Shown piece by piece: positions 6,535-12,638 of a DNA stretch of 12,638 nucleotides. The position numbers were made by a program, and so were the translations under genes. The stretch spans positions 1 to 12,638 of the forward strand of contig CAYZYO010000074.1 in the NCBI GenBank assembly GCA_964482585.1, given 5' to 3'. The first letter of the stretch is position 1, and each line of letters starts with the position of its first letter. The notes below the pieces were generated by a model that saw only the letters and a list, made by a program, of their open reading frames with translations, was not told where the DNA came from and did not search any database. Source of the DNA: CAYZYO01 sp964482585. GTDB lineage: Bacteria; Bacillota; Syntrophomonadia; Syntrophomonadales; Syntrophomonadaceae.

Positions 6535-6570
6535 AAAAAAAAGGAGCTAAGGCCTATTACCTTAGCCCCC
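6535..6570 (-). terminator. Intrinsic terminator of murA
   Basis: The minus-strand RNA reads GGGGCUAAGG, a seven-base loop, then CCUUAGCUCC and eight U residues. The stem is 10 bp with a single G-U pair. The murA stop codon lies inside the loop, so the 5' arm encodes the last murA codons. Five T residues follow the stem on the plus strand too, so it may work weakly in both directions. It divides the cluster into two transcription units. Confidence 0.92.
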
Positions 6571-7813
6571 TTTTTATATCTGCACCTAATTCTTTTAGTT
6601 TTAAATGAATTTTTTCATATCCCCGGTCTATATGATTAATTTTGTTAATCCTGGTTTCTCCTTGAGCATAAAGCCCTGCTAATATCAATCCGGCCCCTGC
6701 TCTTAAATCAGTTGCATCAACTGATGTCCCTTCCAGGTGTTTTTTCCCTTTGATGATGGCTACTTTACCTTCGATTTTTATATCCGCTCCCATGCGCCGC
6801 AGTTCCTGGACATGCATAAACCGGTTTTCAAAAATCGTTTCAACTATTATACTGGTTGTTCCGGGAATGGTAGATAATAGTGCCATCATTTGAGCCTGCA
6901 TATCGGTTGGAAAACCCGGGTAAGGCATAGTTTTTACATCTATAGCCCGGTAGTTTCGGTTTCCTACTACTCTTATCTTGGAGTTCCATGGCATTATTTC
7001 AGTTCCTATTTCTTTGAGCTTAGCTATTATTGGTTGAACATGTTCTAGAACTACATTTTCCAGGAAGATATCTCCCCTGCTGATAGCAGCTGCTGCCATA
7101 AATGTTCCCGCCTCAATCCGGTCAGGTATAACCAGGTGTTCAACTCCCCCTAACCGTTTTACTCCTTCAATACGGATAGTATCCAGACCTGCACCCCTGA
7201 TTTTAGCCCCCATACGATTGAGAAAGTTCTGCAGATCTACAACCTCTGGTTCTCTGGCTGCATTCCTGATAATAGTATGTCCTGGAACCAGGGTGGCAGC
7301 CATAATAATATTCTCTGTTGCACCTACACTGGGAAAATCAAGCAGTATTTCCTTCCCACAAACGGATTTTCCTCTACCTTCCATAAATCCGTGTTCTTCA
7401 ATGATTTCATACCCCAGGCTTTTGAAACCCTTTATATGAAGGTCCATCGGTCTCGTACCTATAGCACATCCGCCAGGATAAGCAACTTTAGCGTGCTTAA
7501 AACGCCCTAGTAATGCTCCCATTACCAGGTTAGATGCTCTCATTTTCCGGGATATGTCTTCTGAAAGTTCAAAAGAGTTTACTGTGCTTCCATCTATAAC
7601 TAAATACTCTTTATTTCTTTTTACCTTTGCTCCAAGCACCTTTAAGGCTTCTGCCATTACACTAATATCTTCTAGATCGGGTACCCCTGTTAAAACTACT
7701 TCTCCTGAAGACATAAGGCTGGCAGCCATAATAGGAAGAGTAGCATTTTTGGAGCCACTTATTCTGACCTGTCCCTTAAGTGGTACGTATCCCCTGATAA
7801 ATAAGCTCTCCAA
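6557..7813 (-). CDS. murA: UDP-GlcNAc 1-carboxyvinyltransferase MurA
   Basis: This cytoplasmic enzyme transfers enolpyruvate from phosphoenolpyruvate to UDP-GlcNAc, the first committed step of peptidoglycan synthesis and the target of fosfomycin. It has 418 residues, the normal family length. Visible active-site features are SGSKNA with Lys22, the loop YPGGCAIGTRPMDLH with the catalytic Cys116 (the fosfomycin-attacked cysteine), and FPTDMQAQ with the catalytic Asp304. Cys rather than Asp at 116 predicts fosfomycin sensitivity at the target level. The start is taken as TTG at 7813, six bases after GGAGGT. An in-frame ATG at 7834 abuts the murC stop and has that Shine-Dalgarno sequence inside its coding frame, so it is less likely. 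The gene begins 21 bp after murC and ends in a terminator. Confidence 0.96.
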   Translation of the reverse strand: MESLFIRGYVPLKGQVRISGSKNATLPIMAASLMSSGEVVLTGVPDLEDISVMAEALKVLGAKVKRNKEYLVIDGSTVNSFELSEDISRKMRASNLVMGALLGRFKHAKVAYPGGCAIGTRPMDLHIKGFKSLGYEIIEEHGFMEGRGKSVCGKEILLDFPSVGATENIIMAATLVPGHTIIRNAAREPEVVDLQNFLNRMGAKIRGAGLDTIRIEGVKRLGGVEHLVIPDRIEAGTFMAAAAISRGDIFLENVVLEHVQPIIAKLKEIGTEIMPWNSKIRVVGNRNYRAIDVKTMPYPGFPTDMQAQMMALLSTIPGTTSIIVETIFENRFMHVQELRRMGADIKIEGKVAIIKGKKHLEGTSVDATDLRAGAGLILAGLYAQGETRINKINHIDRGYEKIHLKLKELGADIKRGLR

Positions 7814-7819
7814 GTAAAC

Positions 7820-7825
7820 ACCTCC
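7820..7825 (-). promoter_or_regulatory. Shine-Dalgarno sequence favouring the murA TTG start
   Basis: The minus strand reads GGAGGT, then GTTTAC, then TTG at 7813-7811. The resulting protein begins MESLFIRGYVPLKGQVRISG, as MurA proteins normally do, without seven extra residues. Confidence 0.8.
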
Positions 7826-7834
7826 GCTTAACAT

Positions 7835-9223
7835 TTAAGCTTCTAGAATAGATTGGGGAATTTTACTAAGCATGCTAATACCTGTTTTCCATATATCTCC
7901 GGCACCCATAGTTATTATGAGATCGTTTTCATGTATATGTTTAATTATATATTCATCAATTTTATTGAAAACCGGTATATATACGGCATTACACCCAGCA
8001 TTCCTGGCAGCATTATATACTAGCCGTCCATTTATTCCCGGAATAGATTTCTCCCCAGCAGCATATATTTCAGTAAAGACAACTAAATCTGCCCTGGCAA
8101 ATGCTTCACCCAACTGTTTCCCTAGTAGTTTAGTGCGTGTATACCGGTGAGGCTGAAAAATAACCACTAATCTACCCTTATGAAAATTCTTGGCCGCATC
8201 TATGGTGGCCTTTATTTCACTGGGATGATGGGCATAATCATCCACAACGGTTATATTACCGTTTTTACCTATAATCTCAAACCGGCGTTTAGTTCCGGTA
8301 AATTTTTTTAGTGCTTGTTTTATTTTCTCAATGCTCAAACCTATTTCTAGACCTAATACTATGGTGGTTAATGAATTTAAAGCATTATGCTTTCCCGGTA
8401 CTGAAAGTTCTATATTGGTTAAATACTCGCCTTTACTGTATACGGCAAATGTAGATCCCATACCCTTTGCATCCCAATGTTTTATATAGTAATCATTAGA
8501 TTCTGCTTCACCATAGGTGATAATTTTGGTGCCGGTTTCCGGGATCAATTTTTTTATACAGGTATCATCGCCATAAACCACTGCAAAACCATCAGGCTTA
8601 ACTTGAGTCAGGAACTGCTTAAATGCTTTTTGGATGTTTTCAAACGACTGATAGTAATCCAAATGGTCATCTTCAATATTAGTAACAACTGCTATATAAG
8701 GATTTAGCTCCAGAAACGAAGCATCACTTTCATCAGCTTCCGCCACCGAATATTCACCGGTCCCAAGCCTGGCACCAGGTCTATTACCCTGGAACTGTCC
8801 CCCAATAAAAAATGTGGGATCTAATCCACAATCAGCAAGAACTGTACACATCATTGATGTCGTCGTGGTTTTTCCATGGGCACCACTTACAGCTATACCT
8901 TTATTAGCATTGAACAGTTCCGCCAGCATCTGTCCTCTTTTTATTACTGGAATATTGCGTTTTCTTGCCAATATAACTTCAGTATTATCTTGAGGAATTG
9001 CTGACGAAATAACCAGCAAATCAACTCCTTCCTTGAGGTTGGACGAAGAATGGCCCTGGTATATTTCTATTCCTAATTCTTGAAGTTTATCGGTAATATT
9101 ATTTGTTTGTAAATCTGAGCCGCTGACTTTAAATCCTTTTTCTGAGAGTACCCTGGCAATACCGCTCATGCCGGCTCCGGCAATACCTACCATATGAATC
9201 CACTTGCTTAATGCGGCGGCCAT
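7835..9223 (-). CDS. murC: UDP-N-acetylmuramate--L-alanine ligase MurC
   Basis: A cytoplasmic ATP-dependent ligase that adds L-alanine, the first stem-peptide residue, to UDP-MurNAc. The 462 residues match the family length. The N-terminal Rossmann domain opens with MVGIAGAGMSGIA (11-23). The ATP-binding loop is GAHGKTTTT (114-122). The central-domain motif is EADESDASF (162-170), followed by TNIEDDHLDYY. The C-terminal domain starts around 315 and includes DDYAHHPSEIKA (328-339), a Mur ligase hallmark with the His characteristic of MurC. The ATG at 9223 has AAGGAG eight bases upstream. A TTG 51 bp further upstream would add a lysine-rich 17-residue tail with no ribosome binding site and was rejected. 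The next gene is murA; murB is absent here. Confidence 0.97.
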   Translation of the reverse strand: MAAALSKWIHMVGIAGAGMSGIARVLSEKGFKVSGSDLQTNNITDKLQELGIEIYQGHSSSNLKEGVDLLVISSAIPQDNTEVILARKRNIPVIKRGQMLAELFNANKGIAVSGAHGKTTTTSMMCTVLADCGLDPTFFIGGQFQGNRPGARLGTGEYSVAEADESDASFLELNPYIAVVTNIEDDHLDYYQSFENIQKAFKQFLTQVKPDGFAVVYGDDTCIKKLIPETGTKIITYGEAESNDYYIKHWDAKGMGSTFAVYSKGEYLTNIELSVPGKHNALNSLTTIVLGLEIGLSIEKIKQALKKFTGTKRRFEIIGKNGNITVVDDYAHHPSEIKATIDAAKNFHKGRLVVIFQPHRYTRTKLLGKQLGEAFARADLVVFTEIYAAGEKSIPGINGRLVYNAARNAGCNAVYIPVFNKIDEYIIKHIHENDLIITMGAGDIWKTGISMLSKIPQSILEA

Positions 9224-9264
9224 CTCCTCATCTCCTTCTCCTTTTTTTGTAGACTTACGCTTTA

Positions 9265-9299
9265 TTGTATGCAAATTTATTAGAAGTGGTTACATACAA
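9265..9299. repeat. TTGTATG...CATACAA inverted repeat upstream of murC
   Basis: Perfect 7-bp arms at 9265-9271 and 9293-9299 flank 21 bp. The near arm is 41 bp upstream of the murC start. It could be an operator or a weak RNA hairpin, or chance in AT-rich DNA. Confidence 0.35.
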
Positions 9300-9490
9300 T
9301 TATTGAAGGTAAGGGATAAGTTGTTATTTGCACCTGGGAATCTGGAATTGAAAGCTTGTCTTCCCTCTGTTTAATTAGTCTTTATTAAGTTATCCTTTTA
9401 CCTCAAATATTACTCGCAAGTGATAATTTTGCATAATTAGCTATCTAATTTAATACTCTTGTATACATAAGACCCAGTCTCCGGCTTAAC

Positions 9491-9577
9491 TGTCATCCTG
9501 AAATAAAGTCGAAGGATCTTAAGATTCTTTGCTAACATGCTCAGAACGACAGGTTGCTAACACTCAGAATGATAAGT
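9491..9577. repeat. 61-bp palindromic repeat with duplicated end
   Basis: The element at 9491-9551 starts TGTCATCCTGA and ends TCAGAACGACA; these termini are reverse complements at 9 of 11 positions. The centre AGGATCTTAAGATTCT is also palindromic. Its right-hand 25 bp (9529-9553, TTGCTAACATGCTCAGAACG onward) are followed by an imperfect copy at 9554-9577 (TTGCTAACACTCAGAATGAT onward). Similar TCATCCTGAG...GAAGGATCTTAAGA elements are common between genes in anaerobic bacteria. It ends just 3' of murG. Confidence 0.75.
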
Positions 9578-9583
9578 TGTTAA

Positions 9584-10687
9584 TTATGCAAGAATCTTGA
9601 TTACAATATTTACGATATCCTTTAAAGCATCAGGTTTGGCTTCTTTTTGGATATTCATACTCATTGCTTTTAGTTTCTCTCTATCATTTTTTAGTATTTC
9701 TATCCTTTTATAAAGAGTATCCCCATCAAGAAACTCATCAATAACCATATCCACAGCTTTTTTTTGCAAAAGTGCCCGGGCATTTTTTTCCTGGTGGTTC
9801 TCTGCGGCATATGGATAAGGAATTAAAATGGCCGGCAGTGCTAATATTGCAAGCTCAGACAGGGTGCTGGCCCCAGCCCGGCATACAGCTAAATCTGCAA
9901 CCGCCAGGGCCTCTTCTATATTATACATATATGGTGATATGTGAAGTTTACATCTCATTTTATCAGCTGTAAACCGGTTTTTGATTTCGCTTTGTATTTC
10001 TTCGTGGTTTAATTCTCCGGTAATCCAAATTATCTGCACCTTCTCATCTTTATACCTTTCAATAACCTCGAGCATAGTACGGTTGATTGACGCAGCCCCC
10101 CGGCTTCCACCAAAAGCTGCCAGGGTAAAATAATCTTTATTAAAGCCCAGGTTTTTCCTGGCCTGTTCTCTATTTACCTCCATTATTTCTTTACGTACCG
10201 GCAAACCGGTTACTTTTATTCGCTTAGCCTCCAGGTGTTTCCGGGCTTCTTCAAAGGTTAAGAGAACATAGTCTACTCTTTTTGCCAGGTTGCGGTTGGC
10301 AAGTCCAGGCAGCGCATTCTGTTCATGGATTATGGTTTTACAAGGAATGAAGGTTCCCGCAAGCACTACCGGAAAAGAAACATAACCTCCGGTTCCCAGG
10401 ACTATATCAGGTTTAAAATTCGTCAGTATGTCCCAGGCCTGAAAAAAGCTTTTGGGGAATTTTATCAATGTCCTGGAGGCTTTTAACATTGATGAACGAT
10501 CAATTCCCGATATGTCAACTGTTTTAAAAGCAAAACCCGCCCGGGGTACTATTTTGCTTTCCATCCCCTTTTTGGTGCCGATATAGAGTATTTCAACTCC
10601 AGGAACCCTCTCTTTAACTGCCTGGGCAATAGCCAGGGCAGGATAAATATGACCCCCGGTTCCTCCACCGGATATTATAAGCCGCAT
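9584..10687 (-). CDS. murG: Lipid II synthase MurG (GlcNAc transferase)
   Basis: A peripheral membrane glycosyltransferase (GT28) that transfers GlcNAc from UDP-GlcNAc to lipid I to form lipid II on the inner face of the membrane. It has 367 residues, the usual length. The glycine-rich loop GGGTGGHIYPALA is at 7-19 and a second conserved segment, HEQNALPGLANR, is at 121-132. The C-terminal nucleotide-sugar domain shows FGGSRGAASIN (192-202), CRAGASTLSEL (269-279) with the donor-binding residues, and PYAAENHQEKNA (292-303). The ATG at 10687 follows AAAGGAG at a normal distance. The gap from ftsW is 387 bp and repeat-rich, and that to murC is 360 bp, so murG is unusually isolated for a dcw gene. 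Confidence 0.98.
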   Translation of the reverse strand: MRLIISGGGTGGHIYPALAIAQAVKERVPGVEILYIGTKKGMESKIVPRAGFAFKTVDISGIDRSSMLKASRTLIKFPKSFFQAWDILTNFKPDIVLGTGGYVSFPVVLAGTFIPCKTIIHEQNALPGLANRNLAKRVDYVLLTFEEARKHLEAKRIKVTGLPVRKEIMEVNREQARKNLGFNKDYFTLAAFGGSRGAASINRTMLEVIERYKDEKVQIIWITGELNHEEIQSEIKNRFTADKMRCKLHISPYMYNIEEALAVADLAVCRAGASTLSELAILALPAILIPYPYAAENHQEKNARALLQKKAVDMVIDEFLDGDTLYKRIEILKNDREKLKAMSMNIQKEAKPDALKDIVNIVIKILA

Positions 10688-10780
10688 AATTTCGCTCCTT
10701 TGCTTACTACTGTAAGTGTACCCCTTTTAATTAACCACGGATTTTCACTATTCTTTTCTGTCCTTTCTGGGCTCCTTTGG

Positions 10781-11024
10781 ATTAACCACGGATGAACACG
10801 GATTAACACAGATTTTTTCCTTTTGTTTTGAGCTTCGCTCAGGGGGCCTGACACCCTTTTTTTGGGTTTGTCAAATTGAGTTTTAAAGCATTTATATTTT
10901 CTCCGCGAAATTTGAACCTCAAGTATAAGCACACAATATTATCTTTTCAGTAAGCTCTTTATATACTCCACTGATTAATTCCCCTAAAAAAATCGGTGTT
11001 AATCTGTGTTCATCCGTGGTTAAT
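10781..11024. repeat. CCACGGATGAACAC inverted pair bounding a 178-bp segment
   Basis: The 33 bp at 10781-10813 (ATTAACCACGGATGAACACG...) and the reverse complement of 10992-11024 agree at 31 of 33 positions. They face each other across 178 bp without coding potential, giving a MITE-like outline of 244 bp. A third, partial copy (TTAACCACGGATTTTCAC) lies just outside at about 10731-10748. This repeat type is widespread between genes of many bacteria; no target-site duplication was recognised. Confidence 0.7.
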
Positions 11025-11049
11025 TAAAAACCCGCCCATGACGCATTTT

Positions 11050-11073
11050 TCCAACTTTCCAACTTTCCAACTT
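11050..11073. repeat. Three exact 8-bp tandem repeats
   Basis: TCCAACTT occurs three times in a row, ending one base before the ftsW stop codon on its 3' side. The array lies outside the coding sequence. Confidence 0.85.
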
Positions 11074-11074
11074 G

Positions 11075-12172
11075 TCACCTGTATGTGCTGTACCTGGATA
11101 TATTTAAAAGCAGACCTACCCCAATCATGGTAAAGAAGAGTGATGAACCACCGTGGCTGATGAATGGCAGCGTGATACCAGTAACTGGAAGTGCCCCTGA
11201 TACAACTCCTATATTAATAGCTGCCTGAAATACTATCATAATCGTTATCCCTGATGCCAGGAGACTGCCATAGGTATCCGGGGCATTTATGGCTATTTTA
11301 AAACCCCTCCAGGCAAATAAAAGAAATAAGGCCAATACCAGTGATGCTCCTATAAATCCAAGCTCTTCACCTAAAATAGCAAATATAAAATCAGTATGCA
11401 CTTCGGGAATGTAGAAGAATTTCTGGCGGCTGTGTCCTAAACCAGCACCAAATAACCCTCCTGATCCCAGGGCATAAAGTGATTGAATAGTCTGGAATCC
11501 TTCATCACTTGCATATTTCCATGGATCTAAAAAAGCAATAAATCTTTCCATACGATAAGGTGCCACCGCAATTGCAGCACCTACAGCTGCTAAGCCTGAC
11601 AAGGCAACCATTGATAAATGTGACCATTTCGCCCCTGCTGCTAAAAGCAGAAAGAATACAGTACCAGCTATCGCAAACGAAGTTCCTAGATCAGGCTGCA
11701 GCATTATTAATCCACATATTAGAATTAAAATCCCTAGATATGGTAATATGCCGGTTTTTGCCCTTATTTTTTCCCCGTTTCCAGAAATTATTTTAGCCAT
11801 GAACATAACTACCGCTAATTTCGCGAGTTCCGAGGGAGCAAAACTTAGTATTCCTACCCCAAGCCAACGGCTGGATCCTTTGGTTTCGGTTCCCAGGGGG
11901 GTTATTACTAAAATAAGGCATAAAAATGCTATTACCATTATCGGTACAGCAAATTCTTTTAGCTTTGAATAGTTTACTTTCATTACTACAATCATGGTTA
12001 CTACTCCAATAAAAGCCCATAATAGCTGGCGTTTAAAAAAGTAGTAAGCATCGCCATACCTTAGCTCAGCAATATAGTAACTGGAACTAAAGACCATAAT
12101 CAGTCCAATACCCAGCAGTGTAAGAGTAGTAATAAATATGATAAAATCAGGGGGCCCTTTTTTTAGCCGCAA
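11075..12172 (-). CDS. ftsW: Septal peptidoglycan glycosyltransferase FtsW (SEDS family)
   Basis: A polytopic SEDS-family membrane enzyme that polymerises lipid II at the division septum together with a class B penicillin-binding protein. The 365 residues contain about ten hydrophobic segments. Family motifs include SSRWLGVGILSFAPSELAK (100-118), QPDLGTS (159-165), PEVHTDFIFAILGEELG (256-272) with the proposed catalytic Asp261, and PVTGITLPFISHGGSSL (329-345). The His in ISHGGSS replaces the more usual Tyr. SpoVE is a close relative, but the dcw position favours FtsW. The codon immediately before the TTG at 12172 is a stop, so TTG is the only upstream start in this frame; AGGAGG lies eight bases before it. 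An ATG in another frame overlaps this site (see findings). It starts 129 bp after the murD stop. Confidence 0.96.
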   Translation of the reverse strand: MRLKKGPPDFIIFITTLTLLGIGLIMVFSSSYYIAELRYGDAYYFFKRQLLWAFIGVVTMIVVMKVNYSKLKEFAVPIMVIAFLCLILVITPLGTETKGSSRWLGVGILSFAPSELAKLAVVMFMAKIISGNGEKIRAKTGILPYLGILILICGLIMLQPDLGTSFAIAGTVFFLLLAAGAKWSHLSMVALSGLAAVGAAIAVAPYRMERFIAFLDPWKYASDEGFQTIQSLYALGSGGLFGAGLGHSRQKFFYIPEVHTDFIFAILGEELGFIGASLVLALFLLFAWRGFKIAINAPDTYGSLLASGITIMIVFQAAINIGVVSGALPVTGITLPFISHGGSSLFFTMIGVGLLLNISRYSTYR

Positions 12173-12180
12173 TCATTTAT

Positions 12181-12186
12181 CCTCCT
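12181..12186 (-). promoter_or_regulatory. Shine-Dalgarno sequence of ftsW
   Basis: The minus strand reads AGGAGG with eight bases to the TTG at 12172 but only four to an out-of-frame ATG at 12176. The spacing supports the TTG. Confidence 0.75.
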
Positions 12187-12255
12187 CAATTATATAAATG
12201 CGTGTTTTCTACCTCTAATTTCGTGGTTAAAGAAAATTTTTCTACATATTTTTTG

Positions 12256-12273
12256 GTTAAACAATTGTTTAAC
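12256..12273. repeat. Perfect 18-bp palindrome between murD and ftsW
   Basis: GTTAAACAATTGTTTAAC is its own reverse complement with no central spacer. It merges into the first unit of the 11-bp tandem array. It could be an operator or simply a by-product of the array; no regulator can be named. Confidence 0.6.
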
Positions 12274-12313
12274 TATTGCTCAACTATTGCTCAACTACTG
12301 CTCAACTATTGTT
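12270..12313. repeat. 11-bp tandem array overlapping the murD 3' end
   Basis: Four units of 11 bp occur on the plus strand: TAACTATTGCT, CAACTATTGCT, CAACTACTGCT, CAACTATTGTT. The murD stop codon (12302-12304) lies within the array, and the last unit encodes the final murD residues Asn-Asn-Ser. As 11 is not a multiple of three, each unit would be read in a different frame. Confidence 0.85.
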
Positions 12314-12638
12314 CAAGGAATAAACCAGCTGGCAGAATTCATCTCCCCGGTGTTCATAGCTGGGAAACATATCCCAACTGGCACAGGCTGGTGATAATAA
12401 GACTACATCACCTTTTGCTGCCAGCTCCTGCGTTTTATTTACTGCAGCAGCTAAATCTTCTACTTCATATATATTCTTAAAACCCCGCTCAATGACTGCA
12501 GTCTTTATTTCTTGTTTGGCTTCTCCTAAAATAATTAGAGCCTTGACTCTTTTATGTATTTCCTGGGCCAGAACGGAAAAATCAAACCCTTTATTTCTGC
12601 CTCCAGCAATAAGAATTACCGGTTGGTCAAATGCTTGA
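12302..12638 (-). CDS. murD: UDP-MurNAc-L-Ala--D-Glu ligase MurD, C-terminal part
   Basis: This ligase adds D-glutamate to UDP-MurNAc-L-Ala in the cytoplasm. Only the last 111 residues are in the window; the start lies beyond 12638. The fragment covers most of the C-terminal Mur ligase domain. It begins QAFDQPVILIAGGRNKGFDF, matching the PVILIAGGxDKGxDF motif, and contains LSPACASWDMFPSYEHRGDE at about 81-100, which is diagnostic for MurD (LSPACASxDMFxxxExRGxxF). The protein ends CQLVYSLNNS. It is followed by ftsW, the usual dcw order. The stop falls in an 11-bp tandem array. Confidence 0.95.
   Translation of the reverse strand, partial: QAFDQPVILIAGGRNKGFDFSVLAQEIHKRVKALIILGEAKQEIKTAVIERGFKNIYEVEDLAAAVNKTQELAAKGDVVLLSPACASWDMFPSYEHRGDEFCQLVYSLNNS

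Larger units (their letters stand above)
9224..9583. other. 360-bp murG-murC intergenic region
   Basis: No gene is seen. The part near murG holds the 61-bp palindromic repeat (9491-9551) and a partial duplication of its end up to 9577. The rest is AT-rich with no convincing promoter or riboswitch. A 7-bp inverted repeat lies at 9265-9299 just before murC. The size of the gap suggests murC-murA may have its own promoter, which I could not identify. Confidence 0.6.
10688..11074. other. 387-bp ftsW-murG intergenic region
   Basis: No gene is credible. It holds the CCACGGAT repeat pair (10781-10813 and 10992-11024), a solo fragment of the same repeat at 10730-10745, and an 8-bp tandem repeat next to ftsW. 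No convincing promoter or intrinsic terminator was found for either neighbour. A GAGC-TTC-GCTC mini-hairpin and a GGG...CCC run before seven T residues occur at about 10830-10863 on the plus strand. Confidence 0.6.

Noticed and set aside
9224..9274. Longer murC from a TTG at 9274
   Set aside because: The added tail is encoded by the Shine-Dalgarno region itself (lysine/glutamate-rich) and no ribosome binding site precedes the TTG.
9224..9583. Riboswitch or T-box leader upstream of murC
   Set aside because: No T-box sequence, specifier stem or terminator-antiterminator pair was recognised.
10830..10863. Plus-strand terminator in the ftsW-murG gap
   Set aside because: The GGG/CCC stem is short and no plus-strand gene lies upstream to terminate.
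10675..10932. 85-codon open frame on the minus strand upstream of murG
   Set aside because: It reads through the CCACGGAT repeats and overlaps murG; the protein is highly basic and repeat-derived (NPWLIKRG, HPWLIQRS) with no sign of selection.
12187..12200. TATATAAT as a -10 for ftsW
   Set aside because: It sits so close to the Shine-Dalgarno sequence that the transcript would begin inside it, and no -35 is present.

Overview
This window holds part of the division and cell wall (dcw) cluster of an endospore-forming Firmicute. All genes are on the minus strand, so the order of transcription runs from high to low coordinates: murD (3' end only), ftsW, murG, murC, murA, ftsQ/divIB, a DUF881 gene, a small basic protein gene (sbp/DUF1290), ftsA, ftsZ, spoIIGA and sigE. 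A spoIIGA-sigE pair directly downstream of ftsZ, and the DUF881-sbp pair between ftsQ and ftsA, are typical of Clostridia. The moderately AT-rich DNA and the load of short intergenic repeats fit an anaerobic clostridial lineage (something like Syntrophomonadaceae or a relative), but the genus cannot be fixed from the sequence alone.

Layout. Positions 11075-12638 carry the end of murD and ftsW, separated by a palindrome and an 11-bp tandem repeat. Positions 10688-11074 are a 387-bp gap without a gene, largely a repeat-bounded segment. murG (9584-10687) is followed by a 360-bp gap with a 61-bp imperfect-palindrome repeat. murC and murA (6557-9223) form a tight pair ended by a strong intrinsic terminator. 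A new unit starts from an extended -10 promoter near 6490 and reads ftsQ, DUF881 and sbp with 17-nt and 1-nt gaps. ftsA and ftsZ follow, perhaps with an extra promoter. After ftsZ a 421-bp gap carries a REPIN-like inverted repeat cluster and a second extended -10 promoter that probably drives spoIIGA-sigE.

How the genes work together. MurA commits UDP-GlcNAc to peptidoglycan, MurC and MurD add the first two stem amino acids, and MurG makes lipid II. FtsW polymerises lipid II at the septum. FtsZ and FtsA form the cytoplasmic ring, and FtsQ/DivIB belongs to the membrane part of the divisome. At sporulation the same septal machinery makes the polar septum, and SpoIIGA then processes pro-sigma-E in the mother cell. 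murB is not present between murC and murA, where it is often found.

No unknown defence or biosynthetic system is visible. The points worth a second look are (1) ftsA, whose only start consistent with its Shine-Dalgarno sequence and conserved N-terminus is an ATA codon; (2) an identical 15-nt promoter core upstream of ftsQ and spoIIGA; and (3) four separate families of non-coding repeats sitting in almost every gap of an otherwise essential cluster.
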